DNA from: Massilia sp. erpn
GTDB taxonomy: Bacteria > Pseudomonadota > Gammaproteobacteria > Burkholderiales > Burkholderiaceae_D
Length of the DNA: 64,000 nt
Direction: 5' to 3'
Assembly: GCF_024400215.1 (NCBI RefSeq)
Contig: NZ_CP053748.1
Span: 558,001 to 622,000, forward strand
Part shown: positions 16,672 through 25,863 of the stretch, piece by piece
How the letters are laid out: the number at the start of each line of letters is the position of its first letter
How positions within the stretch are numbered: the first letter of the stretch is position 1
Program-made: the position numbers and the translations under genes
Notes under the pieces: model-generated
Told to the model about the DNA's origin: nothing
What the model saw: only the letters and a program-made list of their open reading frames with translations
Databases searched by the model: none

Positions 16672-17586
16672 TTACCCGGCGTCCTCGTCATCCTCGTCGT
16701 CGGCAGACAAGGCGCATTCGATTTCGCTGATCGTGCCGCCGCTCCAGGCGGCGGCGGCCTGCTGCACGGCTTCCAGCGAGAGAGCAGCGACGCCGAAGCT
16801 GCGCCGCGGCTTCCATTCACCGTCGTCTTCCGCGTCGTGGTCATGCTCCTCATGCGGCTCGCCCTCGCTGCATGCCTTGCATAAGGTACGTATATTTTCA
16901 GTCCAGTCCTCGGCATGCACGTCCTCGCCGGACAACAGCTTGAGCAGTTCCGCCGCGCTTTCCGGGCTGACAGCGTCTATCGTCAGGCTGAATGTACTGA
17001 AAGCAGATTGCTCGAACAGTTCCAGCACATTGAAGACCGGGCATTTCTTGTCCCCATTCATGCGATAGCCGACAGCAGCGCCGTCATGCAGGACGATATC
17101 GCCATGGCAGTAGCCCGATTCCGGCAACGGAATGCTTTCGATGCGGGCGCGAACCGGATCGATACGGCGCGCCCAGACCACCTCGGCGCCTTCCTCGGGA
17201 TTCAGGCGTACGGGAGTCAGGCCCATATTCAATTCAATCGGCTCGTCCAGCTCGATGTCGAGCTGCAGGCCAACGCCACTCCACATGCGGCGCGCGGTAC
17301 GCCAGTCACGCAGGGCGGTGGCGGCAATGCCCAGATTCCAGCGAGCGGCTTCATCGTCTGGCGCGAGATCGTGGGCGGTCTTGTTGAAGGTAAAAGAATT
17401 TTCCCAGTCGCCCGCGTATTTCAGGATCAAGCCCGAGTTATAGTGGCTTTCAGACTTTTCAGGATGCAGGGCGATGGCCTCGGCGTATTTACCAAGCGCC
17501 TCCTGGCTGTGGCCCTCTCTATCGAGTCTCATTGCCTCCGCGTGCAACTGCTGCGCGCGTTCTTTGTCCAAATCCGATGCTGCCAC
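16672..17586 (-). CDS. TPR-repeat protein of unknown function
   Basis: 304 residues from GTG 17586, chosen because GGAGG lies 4 nt upstream and because longer forms would overlap the divergent secreted-protein gene. Residues about 15-110 form tetratricopeptide repeats (EALGKYAEAIALHPEKSES, YNSGLILKYAGDWENSF, AARWNLGIAATALRDW). The rest resembles suppressor-type proteins with acidic C-terminus: a run of D/E and His (EEHDHDAEDDGEW) and a final DDEDDEDAG. No signal peptide or membrane span. A cytoplasmic scaffold or immunity/chaperone-like role is possible; the C-terminal domain was not recognised. Confidence 0.75.
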   Translation of the reverse strand: MAASDLDKERAQQLHAEAMRLDREGHSQEALGKYAEAIALHPEKSESHYNSGLILKYAGDWENSFTFNKTAHDLAPDDEAARWNLGIAATALRDWRTARRMWSGVGLQLDIELDEPIELNMGLTPVRLNPEEGAEVVWARRIDPVRARIESIPLPESGYCHGDIVLHDGAAVGYRMNGDKKCPVFNVLELFEQSAFSTFSLTIDAVSPESAAELLKLLSGEDVHAEDWTENIRTLCKACSEGEPHEEHDHDAEDDGEWKPRRSFGVAALSLEAVQQAAAAWSGGTISEIECALSADDEDDEDAG

Positions 17587-17651
17587 AAATCCTCCGGGAG
17601 TACTCTCAAGTGCGCTAGCATAAACCTGTTTTCCAACTTTGGCAGAACGCC

Positions 17652-18209
17652 ATGCGTTTTCCCGCTCTTGCAGCGCTGCTTCTGGCTTATATGCCGCCCT
17701 CCCAGGCGGCCGAGGTGACGCTTGCGCAGCCGCCCGCCGCCGCGCAAGCGGCGATTCTGCGCGTGATTGCGGAGCTGCCGCCACAGGTGCCACTGCGGCG
17801 GCGCTATCGGCTGGCGGTGGCGTATGGCGCGCCCCTCTTTCCGGCGGATGCGGACCTGGCGCCGCAGCCAGGGGAGCCAGCGAATCTGGATATCGCGGCC
17901 TGGCTGCGCCTACCTACGGCACGGCGCGCTCACGATGTGCTGATCACGCCCGATGCGGACTACTTCTGGCACCAGGATGGCACCGAATACTCGGCGCAGT
18001 TCATCGTGCATCTTGAGCAGCGCGGGATGGGCAGCGCTTTGAGCATTGCGCAAGCCCATCCCACGGCGCTTTATGGCCGGAAGTTTCATCTGCTGGGCCG
18101 GACCGGTCCCGGCTACTACCAGGATATCCGGCCCATCGCGCCTTCAAGCCAGGCTGGCGCCGACCTGGCGGCCTGGCTTGCAGTGGCCCTTGGACCAGCC
18201 CCGCCCTAA
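17652..18209 (+). CDS. Secreted protein of unknown function
   Basis: 185 residues beginning with a signal peptide (MRFPALAALLLAYMPPSQAAE, cleavage probably after AQAA-type Ala near residue 20). The mature part has FWHQDGTEYSAQFIVHLEQRG and LYGRKFHLLGRTGPGYYQDIRPI; no family was recognised. The gene is divergent from the TPR gene (65 bp apart). Its last 66 bp overlap, tail to tail, the end of the PEP-CTERM gene on the other strand. Coding potential is supported by the signal peptide and aromatic-rich conserved-looking blocks. Confidence 0.65.
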   Translation: MRFPALAALLLAYMPPSQAAEVTLAQPPAAAQAAILRVIAELPPQVPLRRRYRLAVAYGAPLFPADADLAPQPGEPANLDIAAWLRLPTARRAHDVLITPDADYFWHQDGTEYSAQFIVHLEQRGMGSALSIAQAHPTALYGRKFHLLGRTGPGYYQDIRPIAPSSQAGADLAAWLAVALGPAPP

Positions 18210-18740
18210 CAGCATCAGCCCCGGCGCAAGCAGGGCCAGGCTGCCGGGAACGGGGAGCGCACCCGGTACGATCTGCACCGTGAAGGGGCTGAGAAGCTGG
18301 TCGCTGGTTTGCAGGAAAACGCCGCCCGTCAGCGGATCGCCGCTCCACCATTCGCCAGACAGCGCGAAGTTGCCGCTTTCGCTCTGCCCCGGCAACGCGG
18401 TATTGAACAGTTGCAGGCCATACAGGCCGCGCACCAGCACATCGTCAAAAGCCTGGGAAGCGCTGATGCCAGGCGCCAGGATGGGGAAGTCGAAGTAGCT
18501 GGCGTCCAGGGTTCCCAGGGCGCTGGATGATGCGCTCAGTAGCGTCGGCACGAACCAGTTGACGCTGTCCGTATTGCTCAGACTATAGCCCCAGCCCACC
18601 AGTTGCCCAGGCTGACCGCTCACCGCCCCGGTTGGCGGCAAGGTGCCAAAGGTGAAGGTAAAGGGCAGCGCTGCCACAAAGCCTGGCGACAGCAGGACCG
18701 CCGCCAGCCCCAGCATGGCGCAGAATCGTTTCGCTTTCAT
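18144..18740 (-). CDS. PEP-CTERM-type exported protein
   Basis: 198 residues: signal peptide (MKAKRFCAMLGLAAVLLSPGFVAA), a Gly/Ser/Phe-rich middle with few charges, then a C-terminal sorting signal VPGSLALLAPGLMLLG followed by Arg/Lys. This is the VPxPG variant of the PEP-CTERM motif recognised by exosortase, which anchors or releases envelope and biofilm proteins. Nothing in the window encodes an exosortase. The basic tail is longer than usual. The gene shares direction with the Het-C/vWA gene 14 bp upstream and could be cotranscribed with it. Confidence 0.8.
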   Translation of the reverse strand: MKAKRFCAMLGLAAVLLSPGFVAALPFTFTFGTLPPTGAVSGQPGQLVGWGYSLSNTDSVNWFVPTLLSASSSALGTLDASYFDFPILAPGISASQAFDDVLVRGLYGLQLFNTALPGQSESGNFALSGEWWSGDPLTGGVFLQTSDQLLSPFTVQIVPGALPVPGSLALLAPGLMLLGRGWSKGHCKPGRQVGASLA

Positions 18741-18753
18741 GATGTTCTCCTAA

Positions 18754-21471
18754 TCAAGGAATCACGGCTTGCGCCTGCGAGAAGCTGTAGCTGCGGCCAT
18801 CGGTGCCGGACACCGTGCCGTTCTCGGTAATGCTGAAGCGCTGCAGGCCGGCCGGCGTGTTGATCGTCAACCGTACGGTGATAAAGCTGCCGACATCGAT
18901 ATTCGGCGTCACAAAGGGCAGGCTGGGCGAGAGCGCGGTATTGATGCTGGCCGTTCCCGTACCGGCCAGCGTGCGCAATTGCAACGAATTCAAACTCATG
19001 GAACGCGCTGTGCCGACGCCGCTATTGGTCAGCCGCACATCGATGCTGGTCACACCCGGCGCCACCGCTTCCTGTCCGACGATGCTGGCAACGAAGTCCG
19101 GCCGGCCCGGCGTTTCCAGCGCGCCCGTCACAAAGCTGGTGAGCGAGGCGCTGTTGCGCAGCAGCGCATTGCTGCTGCTTTGCACGGTGGCGGTCACGGT
19201 GTCGGCGCTGCCCGAGCTGGTGCCGATGGGCGGTGTGAGCTGCACCACCACATTGGCCGACTCACCCGTACCCAGCATCACTGCGCTTGGACTGACCGAG
19301 GTGATGAAGTGCAGATCGTCGGCCGCCGCCAGCGCGAAGGTATCGGCGGGTCCGGCATTGCGCACCTGATAAATGAAGCTGGTGCTGATGCCTGCGCGCA
19401 GATCCTGCGGCGCCGGCGCGGCGATGGATACCGTCTGCGGCGACAGCATCAGGCTCACCACGCGCTGGTAGCTATTGCCGCCGCTGTCGCTGCCCGTGAC
19501 GTAGGCCAGGAAGGATTCGGCCGGAACAGCGATCGGACCAAAGTACTTGCTGCTATCGGTTTCATCCTGGTTCAGCGGCAGGTCGGCGATGGCGGAAAAA
19601 TCCTTGCGCCGCAGCTTGAACTGGGCGGTGGTGGCGCCCGGGGTGAGTGCGGCCAGCGCATACAGCGACTGGCCCGGCAAGGGCTCGCCGTCGATGGCGA
19701 ACAAGCCCTGGTGCGGCGGCTGTCCGGCAAAGCGCGCCAGGCGGAAGGAGGTGAAATTCAGGTCGCTGGTACCGCTGACGTTCACATAGGTCGGCCCCGT
19801 CGAATCCTGGACACGCAGCTTCCACAGTCCTCGTACCGGCGCCTTGATGGAGATGATGACGCCACCCGTCAGTGTCATATAAGTCTCGGCCATCGCGGGC
19901 GTAACCAGGGTGCCATCGGGCTGCATCAAGGCTACGCCAGGCGTGACAAAATTGGTGGCGCTGACCGACACCGTCAGCTGGGTCATGCTGCTGTCCACCG
20001 GCAGGTCGTAGGTCTGCGGCGTGGCAAAAGTATCGACAACCGAGAGCAGTTGCACGGCATTGTTACGTCCCACCAGGTCGGCCAGCTGCGTCACGCTTTC
20101 CGCCTCGCCACCGGACACGAAGAATGCCTGGCCGCCGGTTTCCGTGGCCGCCTGCAGATAGCCCGGTTCCAAGGGAGAGCAGCTGCCGAACAGCATGGCG
20201 TACAGCTTGATCTCCTTGGCCTTGGCCAGGCCGATCACTGCCCCCGCCAGCGCTGCATCTTTGGCCGAAGCGTCGGTGTACATGAACAGGCTGCCACTGG
20301 GGTTCGAGAGCGACAGCCCGTTATAGATGCCGGAGAAGGCCAGCTCGGGGCAGTCGCCTCCGCCGCTGGCGAACAGGCCCGCAATCGAGCTCTTGAAGGA
20401 GGTGGCGTCGCTGGTGGAGACGTTCGGTCCCGTGAAGGGATCGTTGAACGGAGCCAGCACATACTGCAGCGGTTCCTCGTCCGTACCAAGGCGCGAGTTG
20501 ACGATGGCCGTGGCCGAAGCGCGCACGCCGGCGATGATGCCGCCCATGCTGCCGGTGGTATCGATGGCGAAGGCCAGCGTGGGGCCGGCGCCGAGCAAGG
20601 CCTTCAGCTGGGTGTTGGTGATAACGGCCTTGATATCCTCTACGAACTGCTGGGTGCCGGCGATGGCGGCCGTGGCGGCGGCATTGTGAAAGCTGCTGTG
20701 CGGCGAGATGTCGCAGTAGCGCGTGTCCTTGTTGATGCCTTCGCGGAAGTAGCCGAGGATGTCGCTGGACGGCGAGCTTTTATCCAGCGGCCCACCATGG
20801 CTGCATTTGAAGGCGCCCGGCTTCACGCGGTCCTCGCCGCCGTAATAGCCGCTGGTGAGCAGCGAGGTGGCGAGATTGGAGGAGTTGGCGCAGGTCAGGC
20901 CGGTGTTGGTGAAGCCGGAGCAGGCGGTCACACCCGGCCCGGCAAAGGCCAAAGGACCGGGGCGGCCCACACCGGGATTGGCGCCGGTGTTGCCCAGCTC
21001 CACCCAGTTGCTGTGCGAGTAGAAGTCCTGGATGGTATGCAGGGCGCTGCCCAGGTTCTGGCGCGCGCCGGCCGTGTTCATCGGCGTGGCGTTGAGCGCA
21101 TCGATCACATTCTGCTTCAATGTGGCCAGACGCAATTGCGCGCCAGCGGCGTTCTCGCCATCGAAGTGCTTGGCCGAGGTGACCTGGTCGTCGTCCACCT
21201 TGGCATTGGCCTCGATGATTTCGTCCAGCGCCTTCTGCATGGACTTGGTCAGCTTCGGCACGCCAAAGTAGGTCTTGTCCAGCGCTTCGATACCGCGCTG
21301 GGTAATGTCCTGGTGGGTCAGGCTGCCCGAGGAGGTGGCAGTCACAAAACACAGCAGGCCATTCTTGGGGCAGAACGCCTGGCCGGGCGGTGCGATGCTG
21401 AAGGTCAGCAGCAGCACGAACAAGGCCGGCAGGCAGCGGGCGCAATGGCGCCATAGCTTAGCGTAGCGCAT
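18754..21471 (-). CDS. Exported Het-C / von Willebrand factor A domain protein
   Basis: 905 residues from ATG 21471 (AAAGGA 8 nt upstream). A signal peptide ends near QAFC. Residues about 45-190 look like a Het-C/phospholipase-C-like helical domain: LTHQDITQRGIEAL, TSAKHFDGE and SALHTIQDFYSHSNWVELGN, with His/Asp positions suited to metal. A vWA domain follows (about 300-460) with the MIDAS motif DTTGSMGG. The C-terminal half is beta-rich with repeats like those of CARDB/Ig-like domains (VRNAGPADTF, VRLTNSGVGTAR). It is probably a surface adhesion or metal-dependent protein. Whether the Het-C part is catalytic is unknown. Confidence 0.8.
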   Translation of the reverse strand: MRYAKLWRHCARCLPALFVLLLTFSIAPPGQAFCPKNGLLCFVTATSSGSLTHQDITQRGIEALDKTYFGVPKLTKSMQKALDEIIEANAKVDDDQVTSAKHFDGENAAGAQLRLATLKQNVIDALNATPMNTAGARQNLGSALHTIQDFYSHSNWVELGNTGANPGVGRPGPLAFAGPGVTACSGFTNTGLTCANSSNLATSLLTSGYYGGEDRVKPGAFKCSHGGPLDKSSPSSDILGYFREGINKDTRYCDISPHSSFHNAAATAAIAGTQQFVEDIKAVITNTQLKALLGAGPTLAFAIDTTGSMGGIIAGVRASATAIVNSRLGTDEEPLQYVLAPFNDPFTGPNVSTSDATSFKSSIAGLFASGGGDCPELAFSGIYNGLSLSNPSGSLFMYTDASAKDAALAGAVIGLAKAKEIKLYAMLFGSCSPLEPGYLQAATETGGQAFFVSGGEAESVTQLADLVGRNNAVQLLSVVDTFATPQTYDLPVDSSMTQLTVSVSATNFVTPGVALMQPDGTLVTPAMAETYMTLTGGVIISIKAPVRGLWKLRVQDSTGPTYVNVSGTSDLNFTSFRLARFAGQPPHQGLFAIDGEPLPGQSLYALAALTPGATTAQFKLRRKDFSAIADLPLNQDETDSSKYFGPIAVPAESFLAYVTGSDSGGNSYQRVVSLMLSPQTVSIAAPAPQDLRAGISTSFIYQVRNAGPADTFALAAADDLHFITSVSPSAVMLGTGESANVVVQLTPPIGTSSGSADTVTATVQSSSNALLRNSASLTSFVTGALETPGRPDFVASIVGQEAVAPGVTSIDVRLTNSGVGTARSMSLNSLQLRTLAGTGTASINTALSPSLPFVTPNIDVGSFITVRLTINTPAGLQRFSITENGTVSGTDGRSYSFSQAQAVIP

Positions 21472-21508
21472 GGCAAGTCCTTTACGAAAAATGCGAGGAG
21501 GAGGAATA

Positions 21509-21528
21509 ATCCCCGCCGGAACGGGGAT
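21509..21528. promoter_or_regulatory. Hairpin in the leader of the Het-C/vWA gene
   Basis: ATCCCCG (21509-21515) and CGGGGAT (21522-21528) form a 7-bp stem with a 6-nt loop, 38-57 bp before the start codon and about 70 bp beyond the MFS gene stop. It may end MFS transcripts or act in the 5' leader; no U-tract follows. Confidence 0.35.
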
Positions 21529-21598
21529 ACCTCCATCGAGCATTTATCGTGCCGCGCCGGATGCCACTATGCGCCGCCGCATGGGCAGCGCGCGGCTG

Positions 21599-22801
21599 TC
21601 AACTTTGCTGACGCGCCGGTCCCAGCAGCAGCACGCCGCCGATGGACAGCAACAGCACCGCGCCGGCAACCAGGCTGATGTGGTGGCTCAGCAGAGCAGG
21701 CAGGAAGGCGATACCGGCGCCGACGATCTGCTGCAGGAAGGCGCACAGCGCGGTCGCCTGCCCACTGCCGCGGCTGGCCGAAGCCAGGGCACTCGCCATG
21801 CTGTTGGGGAAGATCAGCGCCTGCCCGAACGATACCGCGCAGTAGGCCAGCACAAACAAGCCCAGCACCAGCAGCAAGCCTGGATGCAGCAGGCTGTCGC
21901 GGCTCAAAAACAGCAGCAGGCAGGAAGCGGCCAGCATCACCGCCAGGCCCATCAGCATCAGGCGCCGCGCACCGGCGCGCACGCTGATGCGGTTGACCAG
22001 CAGCGCGCCCGCCAGATATGCCAGACTGATCGCCACACCCAGATTGCCGTATTGCGCCGGAGTCAGCCCAAGCTGCTTTTGGAACAGATACGGCGCCGAC
22101 TCCTGCATCAGCAGCAGGGCGCCATAGCCGAGCGCACCCACCAGCAGGGGCCGCAGGAAACGGCTATTACTCAGCAGCGCAGGATAATCGCCGAAGGCCG
22201 AGCCGCCGGAACGCGGCGGCTCGGGCGGAAAACGCAGGCTCAGCGCCAGGGCCAGCAGAGCGAAGCCAACCAGGCACAGTAGATAAGCCGCCACGCGCCA
22301 GCTGAAATGCTGCTGGATCAGCCCACCCACGAACTGTCCGCTGCCCAGCGAAAAGATGAAGGCGAACGATAGATAGGACAGATTCTTGGCCAGCACCCGG
22401 CTGTCCGACACGTCGCGGATCAGGATGCGGCTGGTGACGGCGGCGCCGCCCGCGCCCACGCCCTGCAAAAAACGCATCAGCAAAAACAGCTCGGCCTGCG
22501 CTGCCACCGTCAGCAGCAGGCTGGCGGCGATGAACAGCAGCAGCGAGCCGATCAGCAGGCGCTTGCGGCCATAACGGTCGGCCGCCGCGCCGAAAAAGGG
22601 CAGCGGCAGCGCCGCCCCCAGGGCCAGCATCACCACGATCAGGCCGGAACTGCCCGCGCTCAAACCATGCTCATCGGCCAGCGCCGGCAAAGCCGGCAGG
22701 AAGAGCGAAGTGCCAAGCTGGGCCGTAAAGGTCAGCGCACAGCACAAGGTCAGCAGCACGCCGGCGCCAGGATGGCGCGCGTCATCAGTCAGAACGGTCA
22801 T
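21599..22801 (-). CDS. MFS drug exporter, Bcr/CflA type
   Basis: 400 residues from ATG 22801 with twelve hydrophobic segments. The motif-A loop between TM2 and TM3 reads GAAADRYGRKRLLIG, and a motif-C-like GVGAGGAAVTSRILIRDV follows. This matches the Bcr/CflA subgroup of proton-driven exporters (bicyclomycin, chloramphenicol, sulfonamide). It is monocistronic here, divergent from the S9 peptidase gene. Substrate cannot be predicted. Confidence 0.88.
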   Translation of the reverse strand: MTVLTDDARHPGAGVLLTLCCALTFTAQLGTSLFLPALPALADEHGLSAGSSGLIVVMLALGAALPLPFFGAAADRYGRKRLLIGSLLLFIAASLLLTVAAQAELFLLMRFLQGVGAGGAAVTSRILIRDVSDSRVLAKNLSYLSFAFIFSLGSGQFVGGLIQQHFSWRVAAYLLCLVGFALLALALSLRFPPEPPRSGGSAFGDYPALLSNSRFLRPLLVGALGYGALLLMQESAPYLFQKQLGLTPAQYGNLGVAISLAYLAGALLVNRISVRAGARRLMLMGLAVMLAASCLLLFLSRDSLLHPGLLLVLGLFVLAYCAVSFGQALIFPNSMASALASASRGSGQATALCAFLQQIVGAGIAFLPALLSHHISLVAGAVLLLSIGGVLLLGPARQQS

Positions 22802-22980
22802 TGTTGCGAAATGGAAATTTATTGATTTGGCAATCATACGCAAGAATAGCCAAGCTTGCTGACGGCGGGTTCACAAGCATAGACAACCAAGCATCAGCAG
22901 TTTTCACGCTGCAACTTACGCTAGAATGCCTGCTCGCAATTTTGGCGGATCACCCTACCCTTATTCGAGACACATCAGCA

Positions 22981-25332
22981 ATGCGCATACTGGCCCTCCC
23001 CTTGCTGGCCGCCGCCCTCGCGGCGCCGGCCCACGCCTACACCCCTATCACCCTCGACCAGGCCATGAGCCATCCGGACTGGATCGGCCCGCCCGTGGAA
23101 GCGGCGTGGTGGAGCTGGGACGGCAAGCAGATCTTCTATAAACAAAAGCGCCCCGGCTCGCCGCTGCGCGACACCTACCAGGCCGGCGCCAAGCCGCGCC
23201 TGATCGGCGACGCCGAACTGGCCAACCAGGACATCGGCACGGTGATCTATAACCGTGACCGCAGCCGCGCTATCCTGCTGCGCAACGGCGACCTGTTCGA
23301 ACGCGACATGAAAACCGGCGTGCTGACCCAGATCAGCCGCAACACCACGGCTGCTGCCGCGCCGCAATACGCGGCCGATGGCCGCAGCGTGCAATTCCGC
23401 GTCGGCCACGACTGGTTCAGCTGGAACCGCGCCGAGCGCCTGGTCTCGCCGCTGGCCCTGCCGCGCGCCGAGAAAAATCCGGCCGCCGCGCCGGATGAAG
23501 ACTATCTGCGCTCCATGCAACTGCGCCTGATCTCCACCCTCAAGCGCCAGAAGGAAGAACGCGACGCCCTGCGCGAACGCGGCGAGGCTGAACGCCAGGC
23601 CGACGCCACGCGCGCGCCCGCCCCCATCTACCTGGGCGAGAAGCTCAAGATCGACGCCAGCTCCCTGTCGCCGGATGGCCGCTGGCTGGTGCTGGCCGTG
23701 TCGCCCAAGGGCAGCGAGAATGGCCGCATCGGCAAGATGCCGCGCTATGTGACCGAATCGGGCTACGAGGAATTCGACGACCAGCGCACCCGCGTCGGCC
23801 GCAATATGCCGCAGGCGCAAACCCTGAAACTGGTGGAGCTGAGCACGCGCAAAGTCAGCGACGTCACGCTCGACAAGCTGCCCGGCATCGACACCGACCC
23901 GCTGGTCGCGCTGCGCGAAGCGCAAAAGCTGCCAGCGCAAAAAGGCCAGCGCGCCGTGCGCCTGGACGACGAAGGCGACAGCATGGCCTGGAGCGGCAAC
24001 GGCAGCCAGGTCGCCGTCATGCTGCGCGCAGTCGACAATAAGGACCGCTGGATCGCCGGCATCGACCTGCCCACCGCCAGCGCCAAGCCGCTGCACCGCG
24101 TCAGCGATATGGCCTGGGTCAACAGCAGCTACAGCGAATTCGGTTGGCTGCCGGACAACAGCACGCTGTGGTTCCTGTCCGAAGAAAGCGGCTACTCGCA
24201 CCTGTACACCCTGGGCGCCGACGGCAAGCAGCGCGCCCTCACCAGCGGCAACTGGGAAGCCACGCGCGTGCAGTGGAATGGCGACGGCAGCCTGGCCTAT
24301 GTGATGTGCAACCGCAAGACGCCGGGCGACTATGAAGTCTGCGCCGCGCCGGCCAAGGGCGGTGAAGTGCGCGAAGTCACCCAATTGGGCGGCGGCGTGG
24401 AACGCTTTGCCCTGTCGCCGGATCAGCACAAGCTGCTGGTGCACTACTCCTCGAGCTATATGCCGGCGCAGCTGGCCACCGTGTCCGCCAACGGCGGCGC
24501 AGTCGTCAAGCTGACCGACACCCGCAGCGAAGCATTCAAGGCGCGCGAATGGATACAGCCGCAATTCGTGGCCGTGCCGTCCACCCATGGCGCGGCGCCG
24601 ATCTGGGCCAAGCTGTATCGTCCGGCCAAGCTGGAAGCGGGCAAGAAGTATCCGGTGGTGATGTTTGTGCACGGCGCCGGCTATCTGCAGAACGTCAGCA
24701 AGCGCTATCCGAACTACTTCCGCGAGCAGATGTTCCACAATATGCTGGTGGAACGCGGCTACATCGTGCTGGATATGGACTACCGCGCCTCGCAAGGCTA
24801 TGGCCGCGACTGGCGTACCGCCATCTACCGCCAGATGGGCCACCCTGAGCTGGACGACTACGTGGACGGCGCCAAATGGCTGGCCGCCAATCACCAGGGC
24901 GACCTGGACAAAGTCGGCATCTACGGCGGCAGCTACGGCGGCTTCATGACCTTCATGGCGCTGATGCGCGAACCCGGCTTGTTCAAAGCCGGCGCCGCCC
25001 TGCGTCCCGTGACCGACTGGACCACCTACAACCACGAATACACGGCCAACATCCTGAACACGCCGGAACTCGATCCCGAGTCCTACAAAAAATCCTCGCC
25101 GATCGAATATGCCGAAAACCTGCGCGGCCACCTGCTGATCTCGCACGGCATGGTGGACGACAATGTGTTCTACCAGGATTCCGTACGCATCGCCCAGCGC
25201 CTGATCGAGCTGAAAAAAGACCACTGGGAACTGGCCAGCTACCCGCTCGAGCGCCACGCCTTCGTGCAACCCGAAAGCTGGTACGACCAATACCGCCGCA
25301 TCTACCAGCTCTTCGAGCGCACCCTGAAGTAA
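22981..25332 (+). CDS. Exported S9-family prolyl oligopeptidase-like peptidase
   Basis: 783 residues from ATG 22981. A signal peptide (MRILALPLLAAALAAPAHA) leads to the periplasm or outside. The middle (about 50-500) is a WD/PD40-like beta-propeller (SPDGRWLVLAVS, LAYVMCNR). The C-terminal alpha/beta-hydrolase domain has nucleophile S651 in GGSYGG, Asp 726 or 727 in GMVDDNV and H759 in LERHAF. Such enzymes release dipeptides or cut short peptides after proline or related residues. Strong similarity to the DPP-IV/acylaminoacyl-peptidase branch is evident from YPVVMFVHGAGY and DYRASQGYGRDW. Likely a nutrient peptidase. Confidence 0.9.
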   Translation: MRILALPLLAAALAAPAHAYTPITLDQAMSHPDWIGPPVEAAWWSWDGKQIFYKQKRPGSPLRDTYQAGAKPRLIGDAELANQDIGTVIYNRDRSRAILLRNGDLFERDMKTGVLTQISRNTTAAAAPQYAADGRSVQFRVGHDWFSWNRAERLVSPLALPRAEKNPAAAPDEDYLRSMQLRLISTLKRQKEERDALRERGEAERQADATRAPAPIYLGEKLKIDASSLSPDGRWLVLAVSPKGSENGRIGKMPRYVTESGYEEFDDQRTRVGRNMPQAQTLKLVELSTRKVSDVTLDKLPGIDTDPLVALREAQKLPAQKGQRAVRLDDEGDSMAWSGNGSQVAVMLRAVDNKDRWIAGIDLPTASAKPLHRVSDMAWVNSSYSEFGWLPDNSTLWFLSEESGYSHLYTLGADGKQRALTSGNWEATRVQWNGDGSLAYVMCNRKTPGDYEVCAAPAKGGEVREVTQLGGGVERFALSPDQHKLLVHYSSSYMPAQLATVSANGGAVVKLTDTRSEAFKAREWIQPQFVAVPSTHGAAPIWAKLYRPAKLEAGKKYPVVMFVHGAGYLQNVSKRYPNYFREQMFHNMLVERGYIVLDMDYRASQGYGRDWRTAIYRQMGHPELDDYVDGAKWLAANHQGDLDKVGIYGGSYGGFMTFMALMREPGLFKAGAALRPVTDWTTYNHEYTANILNTPELDPESYKKSSPIEYAENLRGHLLISHGMVDDNVFYQDSVRIAQRLIELKKDHWELASYPLERHAFVQPESWYDQYRRIYQLFERTLK

Positions 25333-25342
25333 TCCACAGTCC

Positions 25343-25386
25343 AGCCCGTGTCCACCTTGGGGTCAGACCCCAATCGGACACGGGCT
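25343..25386. terminator. Nested palindrome between convergent genes
   Basis: Outer arms AGCCCGTGTCC (25343-25353) and GGACACGGGCT (25376-25386) enclose a second palindrome, TTGGGGTCAGACCCCAA (25357-25373). It lies between the ends of the S9 peptidase and thioesterase genes, so it probably works as a terminator for both. The inner GGGGTCAGACCCC core recurs in related genomes, so this may also be a REP-like element. Confidence 0.65.
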
Positions 25387-25392
25387 CAGCTG

Positions 25393-25845
25393 TTAGTTGG
25401 CTGGGCGGATGCTGCTGGGCAGCTCCTGGAAGTCCTCGGTTTGCTGCAAGGACTGCCAGGCCGCCAGCAAATTCGGCGGTGGGGCGATCAGCTTGCGGGC
25501 GCCGAGGTCGAGCCATCCGCCGGCGCTGTTGACGCGGGCGGCCAGCTTGCCGTCGGGGCGCAGGATGTCGCTGCGCAGATGCCAGCGGCTGCCATCGGTG
25601 GACATGCCGGCCAGCGCCAGGGTGACGGTGATTTCTTCCAGCAGCAGCACTTCCTTGAAGTAGGACAGGTCGTCCTTCATCACCACCGGGCCAATGTTCA
25701 GGCGCATGAGTTCCTGCACGGAGAAACCTTGCTCGGTCAGGAACAGCATGCGCGTATCGCCCACCTTGTTCAAAAAGGCCGTATTCGCCATATGGCTGTT
25801 GAAGTCCATATCTCCCCAGCCGGCCATCAGTTTACGCTCAAACAT
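25393..25845 (-). CDS. Acyl-CoA thioesterase-like hot-dog protein
   Basis: 150 residues of 4-hydroxybenzoyl-CoA-thioesterase type fold: GWGDMDFNSHMANTAFLN carries the conserved Asp and the N-x-H-x-x-N pattern, followed by the GPVVMKDDLSYFKEVLLLE strand. Such enzymes hydrolyse acyl-CoA or related thioesters. It starts 18 bp after the M20 peptidase gene and shares its direction, so it is likely in the puuD-M20 transcript. Its substrate and any link to purine breakdown are unknown. Confidence 0.82.
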   Translation of the reverse strand: MFERKLMAGWGDMDFNSHMANTAFLNKVGDTRMLFLTEQGFSVQELMRLNIGPVVMKDDLSYFKEVLLLEEITVTLALAGMSTDGSRWHLRSDILRPDGKLAARVNSAGGWLDLGARKLIAPPPNLLAAWQSLQQTEDFQELPSSIRPAN

Positions 25846-25863
25846 CTGCTTCCCTTTCCGTGT

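Noticed and set aside
18769..21456. 895-codon open frame antisense to the Het-C/vWA gene
   Set aside because: Composition artefact: no signal peptide or domain, whereas the minus-strand gene has both and a good start.
22975..25290. 771-codon minus-strand frame across the S9 peptidase gene
   Set aside because: Only the plus strand shows a signal peptide, propeller and Ser-Asp-His triad.
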